The translations under genes and the position numbers were made by a program. Shown here piece after piece: positions 1 to 11,640 of a stretch of DNA of 64,000 bases (position 1 is the stretch's first letter; each line of letters begins with the position of its first letter). Location: NCBI GenBank assembly GCA_933207985.1, contig OW240913.1, positions 100,922,496 to 100,986,495 on the forward strand, in the 5' to 3' direction. The notes under the pieces are model-generated. The model had not been told where the DNA came from, did not search any database, and saw only the letters and a list, made by a program, of their open reading frames with translations. Source of the stretch: Pelobates cultripes. Taxonomy: Eukaryota > Chordata > Amphibia > Anura > Pelobatidae.

Positions 1-243
1 TGGCCCTTTAACAGCGCGACCGGGCCTCTTGCTTTTCGGCAGCGCTGGGAGGAAGTGAGTGCCGAGCGTCACTTCCTCCCATAAAGAGCTGCTGCGCGGG
101 AGAAGAAGGACCTGGGAGGGAGGAGGAGGCAGTGAGGATGGGGGCTCCTCACTCACATCATCCTCAGGCAGCACACTGGATCCCAGGGATGCCACCCTCC
201 AGCAAAAGGTAGGAAACTGGAGGGTGGGCTTAAAATGTAAATT

Positions 244-1398
244 TTACATGTATGTCAGTTTGTCTGTCCATGTATCTGTGTGTGTCAGTATGTCTGTGTG
301 TATATGTGTCAGTATGTCTGATAGTGTGTGTGTCAGTATGTCTGTCTGTGTGTGTGTGTGTGTGTCAGTATGTCTGACAGTCTGTCTGTGTATGTCAGTA
401 TGTCTGAAAATGTATGTGTCTGTGTATGTCAGTATATCTGTGTGTGTGTGTGTGTCAGTATGTCTGACAGTGCATGTGTCTGTGTATGTCAGTATGTCTG
501 TGTGTGTCAGTATGTCTGTGTGTGTCTGTGTATGTCAGTATGTCTGATAGTGTATGTGTGTACTGTCATGTTTGACAGTGTCTGTATCTGTGTGTGTGTC
601 AGAAGGTCTGTGTGTGTCAGTATGTCTGTGAGTGTATGTCAGTATGTCTGACAGTGTATGTATCTGTGTGTGTCAGTATGTCTGTCAGTGTATGTGCCTT
701 TTTGTGTGTCAGTATGCCTATTAGTGTGTATGTGTGTGTGTCAGCATGTCTATCAGTGTATGTATCTGTGTGTCAGTATGTCTCTGTGTGTGTCAGTATG
801 TCTTCCAGTGTGTGTGTGTGTGTGTCAGGCACATACACTGATATACATACTGATACAGGCACACTAATAGACATACTGACACACACAGGCACATACAATG
901 ACAAACATACTGACACACACACATAGGCACATACACTGATAGACATACTGACACTCACACGCACATATACAGACATACTGACACACACACACACACACAC
1001 ACACACAGGCACTTATACTGATAGATATCCTGACACACACACAGGCACATATACAGACATACTGACACACATACAGCCACATACGCTGATAGAGATACTG
1101 TGTGTGTGTGTTAGTATGTCTGTATATGTGCCTGTTTGTGTGTGTGTGTGTCAGTATGTCTATCAGTGTTTGTGCCTGTGTGTGTCAGTATGTTTGTCAT
1201 CGTATGTGCCTGTGAGACCGTTTGTGTCAGTGTGTGTGTCAGTATGTCTATCATTGTATGTATTTATGTGTGTCAGTATGTCTCAGTTTATCTGTCTGTG
1301 TATCTGTATGTGTCTGTGTGTTTATCTGTGTGCGTATCTGTATGTATTCAGTGTGTGTATCTGCTTGTGTGTCAGCATGTCTACCTGTGTCTGAGCAC
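244..1398. repeat. TG/CA minisatellite with strand switches
   Basis: This is a degenerate tandem repeat built on TGTCAGTATGTCTG with TGTG spacers. It is TG-rich on the plus strand from 244 to about 830, switches to the complementary CAGACATACTGACA form at about 831-1098, and returns to the TG form until 1398. Open frames through it encode only Cys/Val/Ser/Tyr low-complexity and are not genes. Confidence 0.9.
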
Positions 1399-1417
1399 AA
1401 ACAATAAATATAAATAC

Positions 1418-1640
1418 ACCCTTACATTCAAACTTCAACATTACATACAAACACACTCCTGCATTGAAAGTCAACACTTCATACAAACACACCTCTGTGT
1501 TAAACACCAAAATTATATATAAACAAACCCCTACATTCAAAAACCAGCACTACACTTAAATGTACACTTGCATTCAAACTCTAACACCACATACAAACAC
1601 ATTCACACAAACATACTCAAAAACATGCTTACATTCAAAC
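1418..1640. repeat. Degenerate ~36-bp tandem repeat
   Basis: About six diverged units of 35-38 bp, each with a TACATTCAAAC-like box followed by CATACAAACACAC. The array lies between the TG/CA minisatellite and the right terminus of the hAT-like element, so it is part of that element's body. Confidence 0.65.
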
Positions 1641-2215
1641 ACACAAACACAGTGCTAAATACAACCCTGCAAGCATGGGAAATTGGTAGAGCCCCAGCTG
1701 TCAATGCATTGTTGGAGTTGCATGACAGATAGGGTTCTACCTTCTTTCCAACCTTGCAATTGGGGGTCCAAATGAAATTCTTGCACCAGGGCTCTTTCTA
1801 CTTTAGTTTGCCCACTACGTTGGGGTGGAGGCGTGATTGCATGCTAGGGAGTGGATCCAGGGGGCCCAAGCAAATGCTTGCCCAGGGCCCAATCAATATT
1901 AAAGACGGCCCTGGTATTTATTGTAACAAATTCTCTGATAGTCTGTTACTTCACAGTCTATATCTCATTATAGACATAAATGCATAAACAAGAAACAAAG
2001 TACAGAAATCAAAATAATGTCCACAAATAAATGTAGCAGTGCATTACAGCTGATGATTTAAAGAGGACATACTATATGCCTCCTATAGTATTTCTAATCC
2101 TAATTTACAATGCCTAATTGTAGTAAAGATGGATAATGAATATATGGTACCACAATGTATCTATGAAAAAAGGCCATGGAGCGATGGAGAGACCCCAGAC
2201 AAGTACAAGAAATAC

Positions 2216-3685
2216 GTAAGAGAAATGGAGGAGGGGAAGTCTGCGCTAAAAAGCAAAGGATAAAAGCTGCAACCCTAAAAAAGGGGATCCCTCAGGAACC
2301 CTAGAATATTTTAAAAGGACAAAAAGGGGGGTGAAGGGCTGCACTGAATAAATAAAATAATTAGGTATAAATTTTTTTTTTTTAAAAATGCAATAAAAGG
2401 TATAGTAAAAAAGTAGATAATATAATAAAAGAATTACAACAGAGTCTGTGCACTAAAAATTAGAATATAGAAAAAGTCCAATAACAAGCATAACAGACGT
2501 CTCACTGTTTTCAGGGAATCTGTATATGAAAAATAAAAACACAATAGGCTTCCAATGGTATAGTATGTACTGTGAGAATTAGCGAAGTAAGGTAAAATGG
2601 AGGAAAATGCACTCACATTTGTTGGAGCTATGGACCAGCTCTTAGTTGTAAAGCACTTAGCGGTATAATCCCCGCTAATGGATATTCTTTCAGGATAGGT
2701 CACTCCGTCCAACTTGTGTAGCGTAGAATTCCCACGGTATATAAAAACAGATATAGCGCTCTCAGTAGGAAAGGTAAGCATAAAATAAATTAAAATAAAT
2801 TATACTCACAATTGTGGAGCAGGAAATACTGCTTTATTTATAATGCGCCGGTGGAATAATCCCCACCTGTGGATTGCTTTAAGGTGCCAGGAAAAAAATA
2901 ATGAATTAAAAATGTGTCTATACAATAAAACAGAATTGGTCCTATAAATAAGGGTACCAAATAAAAGTTTTTATTGTTAAAATACACAGTAAAAAACCAT
3001 TTAACGCGTTTCACCTCATGGGCTTTATCAAAAATGGCTAAAAGTTTTTTTTCCTGGCACCTAACTGTTCCTGCTTAAAGCAATCCACAGGTGGGGATTA
3101 TTCCACCGGCGCATTATAAATAGAGCAGTATTTCCTGCTCCACAATTGTGAGTATAACTTATTTTAATTTATTTTATGCTTACCTTTCCTACTGAGAGCA
3201 CTATATCTGTTTTTATATACCGTGGGAATTCTACACTACACAAGTTGGACGGAGTGACCTATCCTGAAAGAATATCCATTAGCGGGGATTATACCGCTAA
3301 GTGCTTTACAACTAAGAGCTGGTCCATAGCTCCAACAAATGTTAGTGCATTTTCCTCCATTTTACCTTACTTCGCTAATTCTCACAGTACATACTATACC
3401 ATTGGAAGCCTATTGTGTTTTTATTTTTCATATACGGATTCCCTGAAAACTTGGAAGGATTTATCTCTGAGGACTGTTCAAACACAGCCTATCTACTACC
3501 AGTGAGACGTCTTTTATGCTTGTTATTGGACTTTTTCTATATTCTAATTTTTAGTGCACAGACTCTATTGTAATTCTTTTATTATATTGTCTACTTTTTT
3601 ACTATACCTTTTATTGCATTTTTTTTTTTATACCTAATTATTTGACTTATTCAGCGCAGCCCTTCACCCCCCTTTTTGTCCTTTT
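2216..3685 (-). mobile_element. Fold-back, probably Penelope-like element 1
   Basis: Two inverted arms of about 590 bp (2315-2903 and 3042-3683) flank a loop of about 140 bp. The insertion is bounded by a perfect 15-bp direct repeat, AAGTACAAGAAATAC, at 2201-2215 and 3686-3700. A 95-bp unpaired segment (2216-2310) lies between the left direct repeat and the left arm. The loop holds a hammerhead-like motif on the minus strand. Similar open frames in the two arms (2434-2781 minus, 3176-3505 plus) are the same sequence read from both arms and are not genes. Known: Penelope-like retroelements make target duplications, often carry inverted terminal parts, and encode hammerhead motifs. Inferred: membership in that group, since no reverse transcriptase or GIY-YIG domain is present. 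An alternative is a TTAA-type DNA transposon, because TTAA also sits at both arm ends (2311-2314, 3684-3687). Confidence 0.65.
2997..3037 (-). ncRNA. Hammerhead-ribozyme-like motif (element 1)
   Basis: Read on the minus strand from 3037 the order is stem I CCATTT; core UUGAUAA; an A; stem II GCC...GGU with loop; GAAA; CGCG; UU; stem I return strand AAATGG. This matches a type I hammerhead, with core CUGANGA replaced by UUGANAA and a minimal, self-complementary stem III (CGCG). The cleavage position would follow the UU. Positions 3 and 8 pair in the hammerhead active site, and C-G is replaced here by U-A, which keeps pairing. The extra A before stem II and the U3/A8 core are departures from consensus. 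Self-cleavage is not shown. Confidence 0.5.
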
Positions 3686-3712
3686 AAGTACAAGAAATAC
3701 CCTTAATGTCTC

Positions 3713-3766
3713 TCATACATACATACGCATACATCTCTCTCTGTCTGTGTATGTATGTATGTATGT

Positions 3767-3798
<32 letters not shown>
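3713..3798. repeat. Microsatellite (CATA/TGTA then TA)
   Basis: Imperfect CATA repeats, then TGTA repeats, then (TA)n to about 3796. It directly follows the right target repeat of fold-back element 1. Confidence 0.85.
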
Positions 3799-3802
<4 letters not shown>

Positions 3803-6800
3803 GAGAGTAGGGAAAGGGTAATGTTTCTTATTCTGGAATAAGATAGATGCATAGCATTTCATCAGTAAACATTGCAAGGCATGATGGTCTTGTCGACACA
3901 GGAAATGTGACCAAGGAGCACTATGATAATTAGAATAATAAATCATAGTCTGATCAATGTTACTGAACATATGGTTACGGAGTGATTTACAATAATACAG
4001 ATACCCTTGACAAATACCTAGAACACAGTTTACTTGATCTTATAACATACTTATTATTTATGCTAGTCCAATAAAAAGAACAATGCAAATGCTAGATTCT
4101 ATGGCATTTATTTCCTCTTGTTAGCACTCCTGTAAATTCACATCAGCTGTGTCAAAGTTCTTCAAATCTTACGGAATATTTTTCCTATCATTTTACTTCT
4201 GTTATGCAGATGTGACATGTTTGACAGGTAACACCTTTTGGAATCTCTGCTCTATATTATAGTCTTCAGTAACATTTAAAGAATAGAAAATGCCACATTG
4301 AAAAGTCAATATGATATTAATCCTTTTTTCATTCCAGGGTGTAAAATGTCATAAAAGCTTTACAAGTAATAAATGCTCAGCGTTATATATTCTTAGGTTT
4401 ACTAACTTATAAAGGGTATACGGTATCCTCCATCAGGCAGATTATCCCAATATTTTACGTACATTGAGGGTATCTGATTAGAAACTATATTATGAAGCCC
4501 TGGGCTTGAAAATCATTTTAAAACATAGTTTCAAATAAAAAACTGAGACAATGGCTAAAGAAAAGAAAATAATGCTAATGAAGCAGTTTATAAATTATTT
4601 TTTTCACCTCACAAATGTATAAATAAAGGAGATACACTTTCAAATTGTAATAAAAAGTTGTCAAACAAATGGATTACACAAAAGATAACAATTTACCCAA
4701 TAAACTAGCAGCAACCTGGTTTCAGGACTGTTCTCATACCTCCCAACATTGGACAGGGGGTTGGGTAGGCATAAAGAAGCATGCAAGTGATGCCATTACA
4801 GTTACTGACAATGCCAACACTTGAAGGTTCTGCTCAAAAAACAGGGCAACCCAAAGAAAATGAGCATCAGTCTGGTGTGACCACAGTGCTGAAGAAGTGC
4901 TATGTGCGTGGTCATAGTGCTCTCAGTAAAGTCAAGAGCATCTAATGATGTTCTCACACTGTGCTGACTGCTAAGCATTCCCTGGTGTCCCTGGATGTGG
5001 GAACATCAGAGAACCAATTCAGGACGGTGGGACCAAAGCCCAAAATCAGGACAGTCCAGTTCCAGCACTGGCGGAAGGTGTATTGTGTTGGAGCACCTGA
5101 AAAAAGTTGCAATTCTTCTCTTAGCAGTAAGAATAATGCAGTAGGCATTTGAAACAAATAGTGTACGTTTTCACTGGAGTACGATCATATCTCCCAACAG
5201 TTGAGGCAGAAAGGGAACTCTTCAGTGAAACCAAGTTTGGTCCTGGTGGTATTTGTGGATTTATTCGATGTTCTCAGAAGTGGTCAACTACAGAGCAGTA
5301 ACAGTTATAGTATAGGAAACAAAAATCTAGGGGCAAAGTTCTAAAAGCAGTGATTTTAGCAGTAACAATTTATTGGTTTCCATGATGAATGTACCACCTT
5401 TAGAATGTTAACCTTGAAATGCCCTTTTTCTAGGGAACCACTCTGTGTCTTGGAAGTTGTGATTGCCTTTTGATACATACCCTTCAGGGACAAATAAAAT
5501 AAAAAAAAAAAGCATAAAATGTTGACCTCAAATGCAGACTTTATCATCTATTACTTTTATGTAATTATTACTCCCAAATTGCAAATTACTGTGGAATATC
5601 TCAATGGGTTATAAATAACGGATCATAATAATAGTAGCACTTAAAATATTGAATAGAAATATTTTCAAATAATACAAAATGGGTTTGGGTTCCAAGATAT
5701 CCTGAATAGTTCGCACTTCCTGCCTAATGATTGTATCTCATGTTTATCTCAGTAAACACAGTAGAACGACACAGACAGACTGAAGTCTTGTGATATTAAT
5801 GAGGGTACTATGGCCTTTTCCATGAGAAAAAAGGAAAATGTTATCCAGCAAATATACAAAGGCCAAGATGGTATCTTGAGACTGGTCAGTGAGGTCATAT
5901 TTTTCAGGCTTTTATATATAGTAATTAACTGGATTTGCAGTGGACACAGATTCCCAAGCTATTTCAGTTAAGTATAACTAGATCTTACCACCCACACAAT
6001 ACAAGGAAAAATTCCCAGTGGATATGACAAGCAAAGCTAAAGCCAACATTGGGTGTCTAAGGGGTTTGTGCGTTGTATGCCAAGAATAAGGCACAGTCCT
6101 ATTTTTAAATAACAATTTTTGCAAATACTGGCAAAAAAAAATACTAAATATGGTAGGAGGGCGATCTTTATCTCCTTGTCCAAGCTTTTTTAAGTCATGT
6201 AACGTGAAAGGCTCAAGACCGTATCCATATGGAAACAGATTAAGGGCTTGCAGAGATCTTTCACATGCCAACGTATGCCAACAAATCTCATATTTATGTT
6301 TTATAAGAACTGAATTGAACAGGCAGGGAATAGATATACTGAAGTCAGGACCAGAAAATATAAATTATAGCACGACATGATACTTCAGGGTGTAAGAAAT
6401 AAACTCGGCTCCTCCTTCATATCCTGATCAAGCACCCAGCTAGACTATCTGTAAAGTCCAAAGTAGGAGGAACATTTATACTGAGTGCACCTGTTTTGGA
6501 TAGTACAGCTCTGGTTTCTGAGAGCTGATTGTGCATCATAATATTTTGGTAAATATTAATATAATATTATTTAAATCTATTTAACCAACAGTCATGCTTT
6601 TTCAGGACAGCCCTGCATTTTAGGGTCATGTCCATGCTAAAATGGGTCATTCTCAAATCTGCCCAGCAGGATTGGACAGGGCACCAGGATAATGCACAGA
6701 GTGCTTCCGCTGTGCGTGGTCTTTCATGAAGATGGTCGACCACCAACATTAGGAGCAGTCTGCCCACTTTCACAGGCTTGAACATCCATCTTCTCAGCCT

Positions 6801-7022
6801 GATCCTTTGCCTGTCCACCTCCAACCTATATGATGGGCAAACAATACTGGCAGGTATGTTTAGGCCAGTGGGATAAATTCATCTTTAGCTTTCAAGCATG
6901 CCCCAGGGTCTAGATTCTATTGCAGAATACAGGTTCTGTTCTTCCGCAGGTCCATGAATAAGTAAACCTTAAAGCTGAAGGCAAATTTGTATATTATGTA
7001 AGAAGTTTAAACTAGACCGAAG
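3799..7022. other. Unique AT-rich DNA, no gene seen
   Basis: No credible coding exon or complete repeat was recognised. The stretch 4735-5220 includes two ATACCTCCCAAC-like boxes (about 4737 and 5190), a motif that suggests an old eroded interspersed repeat. Open frames here are short and lack any recognisable domain. Confidence 0.5.
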
Positions 7023-7178
7023 CAAATACTTTTTAATAAAGTGAGAATTCAAAGTGAATTTCAAATTTAGGGTCAAAATAGCCCAAATGGAAAAATTCTC
7101 AGGCGTGGTTACATTTTAGATACTCTGGACTTAAATTTGAGATTCACTTTGGATTTTCACTTTAGTAAATGAGCCCTA
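7023..7178. mobile_element. Palindromic MITE, diverged copy
   Basis: The stretch is an imperfect palindrome. Its left half (AATAAAGTGAGAATTCAAAG) is complementary to its right half (ending CACTTTAGTAAATGAGCCC). It is homologous along its length to the better-preserved copy at 57181-57333, whose ends read CAGGGTTATTTACTAAAGTG. The outer ends are mutated here and no target duplication is clear. Confidence 0.65.
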
Positions 7179-7467
7179 TTGTGTGCATTGAAAATGCTGA
7201 AGCATTCAGTTATGTCGTTAATTACACTAATTCAGTCACAAGAGATGTGCTGATATTATTGTTATAAAACTATATTACTCACTATTGTCATCTGGAAGAG
7301 ATAAAAGGCTAGAAGATCACCATCAGCAATCGGACTTGCAGATGTAAAAGGTACCTTCGCAAAATCAGCTATGCTTTCAGTTTGGTTACTATGGCCTTAA
7401 ATTTGAAATTCATTTTATTGAAAAGGGGTAAAACCTATAAGAAACATGGATGCAACAAAGTGATTAA

Positions 7468-7986
7468 AGGAACACTATATTCACCTAAATTACTTTAGCT
7501 AAACAAAGCAGTTTTAGTGTATAGATCATACCCCTGCAATTTCACTGCTCAATTCACTGTCATTTAGGAGTTAAATCACTTTGTTTCTGTTTATGCAGCC
7601 CTAGCCACACCTCCCCTGGCTATGATTGACAGAGTCTGCATGAAAACAAAACTGGTTTCACTTTCAAACAGATGTAATTTACCTTAAATAATTGTATCTC
7701 AATCTCTAAATTGAACTTTAATCACATACAGGAGGCTCTTGCAGGGTCTAGCAAGCTATTAATATAGCAGGGGATAAGAAAATCTTAATTAAACAGAACT
7801 TGCAATAAAGAAAGCCTAAATAGGGCTCTCTTTACAGGAAGTGTTTATGGAAGGCTGTGCGAGTCACATGCAGGGAGGTGTGACTAGGGTTCATAAACAA
7901 AGGGATTTAACTCCTAAATGGCAGAGGATTGAGCAGGGACATGTTATATACACCAAAACTGCTTCATTAAGCTAAAGTTGTTCCCT
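7468..7986. mobile_element. TTAA-flanked MITE
   Basis: 519 bp flanked by TTAA at 7464-7467 and 7987-7990. The ends read AGGAACACTATA at the left and GTTGTTCCCT at the right. The interior is a long imperfect palindrome: the left CAAAGCAGTTTTAGTGTATAG box is mirrored by the right TATACACCAAAACTGCTT box, and GGAGTTAAATCACTTTG is mirrored by a matching box near 7890-7920. TTAA duplications are typical of the piggyBac and Kolobok superfamilies; which one applies cannot be decided without an autonomous partner. A fragment of its right end recurs at 34390-34467. Confidence 0.8.
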
Positions 7987-7990
7987 TTAA

Positions 7991-9728
7991 GGATAGGAAG
8001 AAAGAAAAGATAATAGAATAGGAAGAAAGATAAGATAAGATAATAGAAGATCTTATGAACATACTTAAATATTTTGTTATCTCAATATGAAAAAAAAAAG
8101 AGAGAAATCTACAGAAAACCTTTATTTTCCTTCTTCAAAAGTAACACTGATTTAGAAGAGCCAATTGTCAATATGACGCATTACAGTCCAAATGTGATCT
8201 CTGTCGGCAAAGCTAATAGTTTCAGATTTGTGATTCCATCCAAACCAATACCATGTCTGTACTTGAGAAGACTCCTTTACTGGCATGATGCAAAGCACAT
8301 TTTATGACAAGTGCAAAGCTTTAGCTTTAATCATGAATGGAAAATATACAAAGAAAGTAAATGTCAAAAGGTCTCTGTTGCACAATATCATTTGTACAGT
8401 ACACTTGATGGTGATACACTGAAACAAAGGGAAGTAATTGAATAACATTAGAACAGAGAAGCTAAATATAATATTCAGATACTAATTTTATAAGAAGCAT
8501 CAGTTCCCTGCTGGCTTATTTATCAACGTGCGAAGTATGGGATCCTTGGCAGAGGGGTGGGTGTGCAAACAGGGCAGACTTGAGACCCAAGTTCACATAA
8601 TTATCTCTATTTATAAATATATTCAGCAATAGACAGACACAACATACATACTAAATGACAACATTACACACTAATACAAAAATAAAGTATGGAAGATGTT
8701 TTGCCCACATGAGCTTACATTTTAGACAATGGTTTCCAAATCAGGTTCATCCACATCCAACTATAAATTGATTTACAAATTCTGTTCTAATGCTGATCAA
8801 GATAAAAAAATATATATATCATTGGGAAGCATGGATTGGCAGTGGCCTAAAACGTGGATAAATTTGACATGTAAACATTTCTTATGGCTAAAACCATTTT
8901 TATCTCATGATAAGTAGAGCCATGTCATTTGGTATACATGAGCTTTTTAACGTCACTGTTATGGTGACCAGTATCTTAAACATATATTTCTTCACTCAAT
9001 GGTATATCTGTCCACAAACTTCACTCCAAATCTGGGAGAATCGAAGACTAAATAACAGCCAGGACTATTAAAAGATTGTGAAAAAACAAGAATTCTTAAA
9101 GTAATCTTAAAGCTGCAATATTTACCAAGCAGTTCTTTATTCCAGATTTTGTCTATACTTACAGCTGTGCAGAACATCAACGCTTTAACCCCATTGGCCA
9201 TCTGGACATACTATTACCTGAAGTTAGAATAAAGGTCTCTATACTATATATTTTTGTCAAAATCCAGCAGCGGGCCTTCTGGGGTTCTGGAGAGATCAAG
9301 ATATCTAGTCATACCTGCATCTCCACTCTATTAACTGGGGTCACCATTATTGGTCCCAAGCTGGTCAGTAAGCTATGTGCAGTTTTCAAAAGGAACGCTG
9401 CATAAAGCAATTAAAATCATGACGTTCAGTTGGTTCAGTGTTGTCACAAGTGAGATCATTGGGTATCCCCTCTTTGTGAGAACCATGGGTTTCTCGAAAA
9501 ATCCCAATCTGGTTTCCCTGCATAAACCCTACATGATCAGCCCTGTACGGTTGTACCAATGTTAGTGATTTGGAAGGGAAACATAAAATCATACAAAGAT
9601 AGGCTGTTACAAAAAGATTTAGCAGCAGAGAGGTAGATCAACAAATTCACTGTTTGTAGTAGGGAAATCATTCTGATGGAGTCAGCAGTAACATCAGCTG
9701 TGAGGAGTCCCTGTGTCAATAGCAGAAA
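7991..9728. other. Unique DNA, no gene seen
   Basis: Begins with a short GATA/GAAA-rich tract (7991-8052). The rest is AT-rich single-copy-looking sequence. Open frames of 60-77 codons lie on both strands with no recognisable domain. Confidence 0.5.
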
Positions 9729-9853
9729 GCTAGGGTTAGGGTCAGTTTACGGGTAGGGCTAGCATAGGGTTAGAGTTAAGGTTAACTTTGAGGTAGGGTT
9801 AGATAAGTTTAGGGAATATTTAAGGTTACTAAAGATTTAAAGTTATGATTAAG
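9729..9853 (+). repeat. Degenerate interstitial telomere-like tract
   Basis: About 125 bp rich in TAGGGTTAGGG-type motifs, degenerating to GTTAGAGTTAAGGTTA and TTTAGGG. The vertebrate telomere unit is TTAGGG. The pattern is that of an old interstitial telomeric sequence rather than a functional telomere. Confidence 0.6.
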
Positions 9854-10026
9854 GTTTGCTTACCTTCGAGATGTAGAAAACTGCAACCCGATGGTTCCAT
9901 GGTAAAGCATGGATGAGATTAATGGGAGTTGCATTCCACAGCATCTTTGAGGTGGGCATCCTACAAGTTGGCCCAACAAATACTTCAATACGTACTCCTA
10001 GATACAGATACCGCAATCCAAAACAT

Positions 10027-10232
10027 GCATTCCACACACACACGGAAACTCATTTTTAGATACAAACACACAGATATTGATACATACTGCCAAAAAGACA
10101 CACGCAAGGATACTAACAACAAGAAAACTGCACCATCACACACTGATATGCATTGCTGGACACACAATAGCAGACACATACACACTGCCAGATACATACT
10201 CACAATGCCAGACACATACATATCCATACTGC
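10027..10232. repeat. CA-rich low-complexity stretch
   Basis: Interrupted ACACA/GATACA/CAGACACATACA motifs without a strict period. The open frames across it are compositional. Confidence 0.6.
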
Positions 10233-11536
10233 ATAACAGGACAAATAAATTACTTTATTTTGAAGAGCTGTTCTAATTATACGTGTATTGTTATAGGCAA
10301 AACTGTGCGAAAGAGTATAAATTATGGTTAAAAAAAAATGGCACAAAATTCATGAATTGCTTTTTTCCTTAAGGGGTACACAACATAACAATATGCTTTA
10401 TTCTTAAGGGGTTAAAAAAATCTTCACTTTGTTATTGACAGCAACAGATCCATAAACTGTTTTCTGTAGTTAAAATGCTATAAAGGCTTGAGGTCAGTAA
10501 TGAGTTTCATTACATTCCAAGTCAAAAGTGAGTAAAAAAACCCAGAAGTAAAATGATATGTAATCCAGTGCCAGTCATCGATGGTGCAAGATGCCCCTAA
10601 ACACTCATAACCCAAATGCATTTAACAATTGTCAAGAGAAAGCAGGTGCCATGTTCGGTCCAACAGAAAAGAAATGCTTAGCAAATGGACAGAATATATG
10701 ATTACTACCTAATGTTTTGATGGAAGAGTGAGAAATGTGATTACCAATTTCACAAAGCAAGATTCTTTCTGGGAAGTGAGGCTCCCAGCACGGCAATACA
10801 ACTTGTCCTTGAGCAATGGCCAAACAGGCTGAGAGTGGTTTAACACATCCATTCCTTCTTCAATAGATAAAGGCAGGTTTTATTGGCCCAGACCTGTAAT
10901 AAGTCACCGCTCCTGGCATGGATAGGTTGTGGGTCTGATTTGAATAAATGCAACCTGCACATCATTAGGTTAAATTGCTAAAAAAAAAAAAAAATATGTC
11001 ATGTATGTTGAGTGGAATGTAATGTAATGGAATGTATTATGATCGTGTTTTGAATTAGTGCCACAAGATTTAGATAATCGTTTATGTCAACTAAAGATGA
11101 AATCAGTGATAAACTACTCATCACAAAAGCTCTGGAGCCAGAGGGATGGATAAAATGTGGAAAAAGAATGGTGGAAAACAGATTACATAAAGCCCACTGC
11201 AAATCTATATATATATAAAAAAAGGAGAAATTATATGAGTTATATATATATAAAAACACACACACTTTTTCTTATGTATGTATATATATATATTTTTTTT
11301 TTTTTAAGAACCATAGTACCAAAGTCAGAAAAAAGTCTCAAAGTAGAAACAATATATGAGTAAATGAATTCCCAATAATTATGCTCTCAATGCTATGAGT
11401 TGGCGTGTTTAAAAAAATTGTAGAAAGTATTTTATAGTCTTCTCTTTCATTATTATAGTGCTTGCAAAAATACTGACCGCTGTGTATCATGGTCATTTCC
11501 CATTTGGCAGTGTAAGCACCTACCTACAGGCACAGC
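10233..11536. other. Unique AT-rich DNA with short microsatellites
   Basis: No gene seen. Contains CCTTAAGGGGTTA-like boxes near 10370 and 10405, a poly-A run at about 10981-10994, and small (TA)n tracts at 11205-11300. It ends with the 8-bp target copy GGCACAGC (11529-11536) of the following hAT-like element. Confidence 0.5.
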
Positions 11537-11640
11537 CAGGACCGCCTTCAGAAATTGTGGGGCCCCTAACATAGCTCAAGGTCTGGGCCCCCGGGTGCCC
11601 GTCTCCAAGCCCCGCCTCCAAATCCCGCCCACAGGAAAAC

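Larger units (their letters stand above)
1..1913. mobile_element. hAT-like element, copy A (left end outside window)
   Basis: The right end reads ...ACGGCCCTG at 1913. This is the inverse of the CAGGRCCGYC terminus seen at both ends of the related copy at 11537-17777. The first 240 bases match the inner flank of that copy in reverse orientation: a CTGGGAGGAAGTGA / TCACTTCCTCCC hairpin (45-80), then a pair of inverted CCACCCTCC / GGAGGGTGG boxes (about 190-227), then a TG-rich minisatellite. The body is non-coding tandem repeat. hAT is inferred from the termini and from the 8-bp duplication flanking the other copy. The left terminus and target duplication lie off the window, so this copy alone is not proof. 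Confidence 0.6.

Noticed and set aside
2434..3505. Matching 109-115-codon frames on opposite strands
   Set aside because: They are the same sequence in the two arms of the fold-back element, with no recognisable protein domain.
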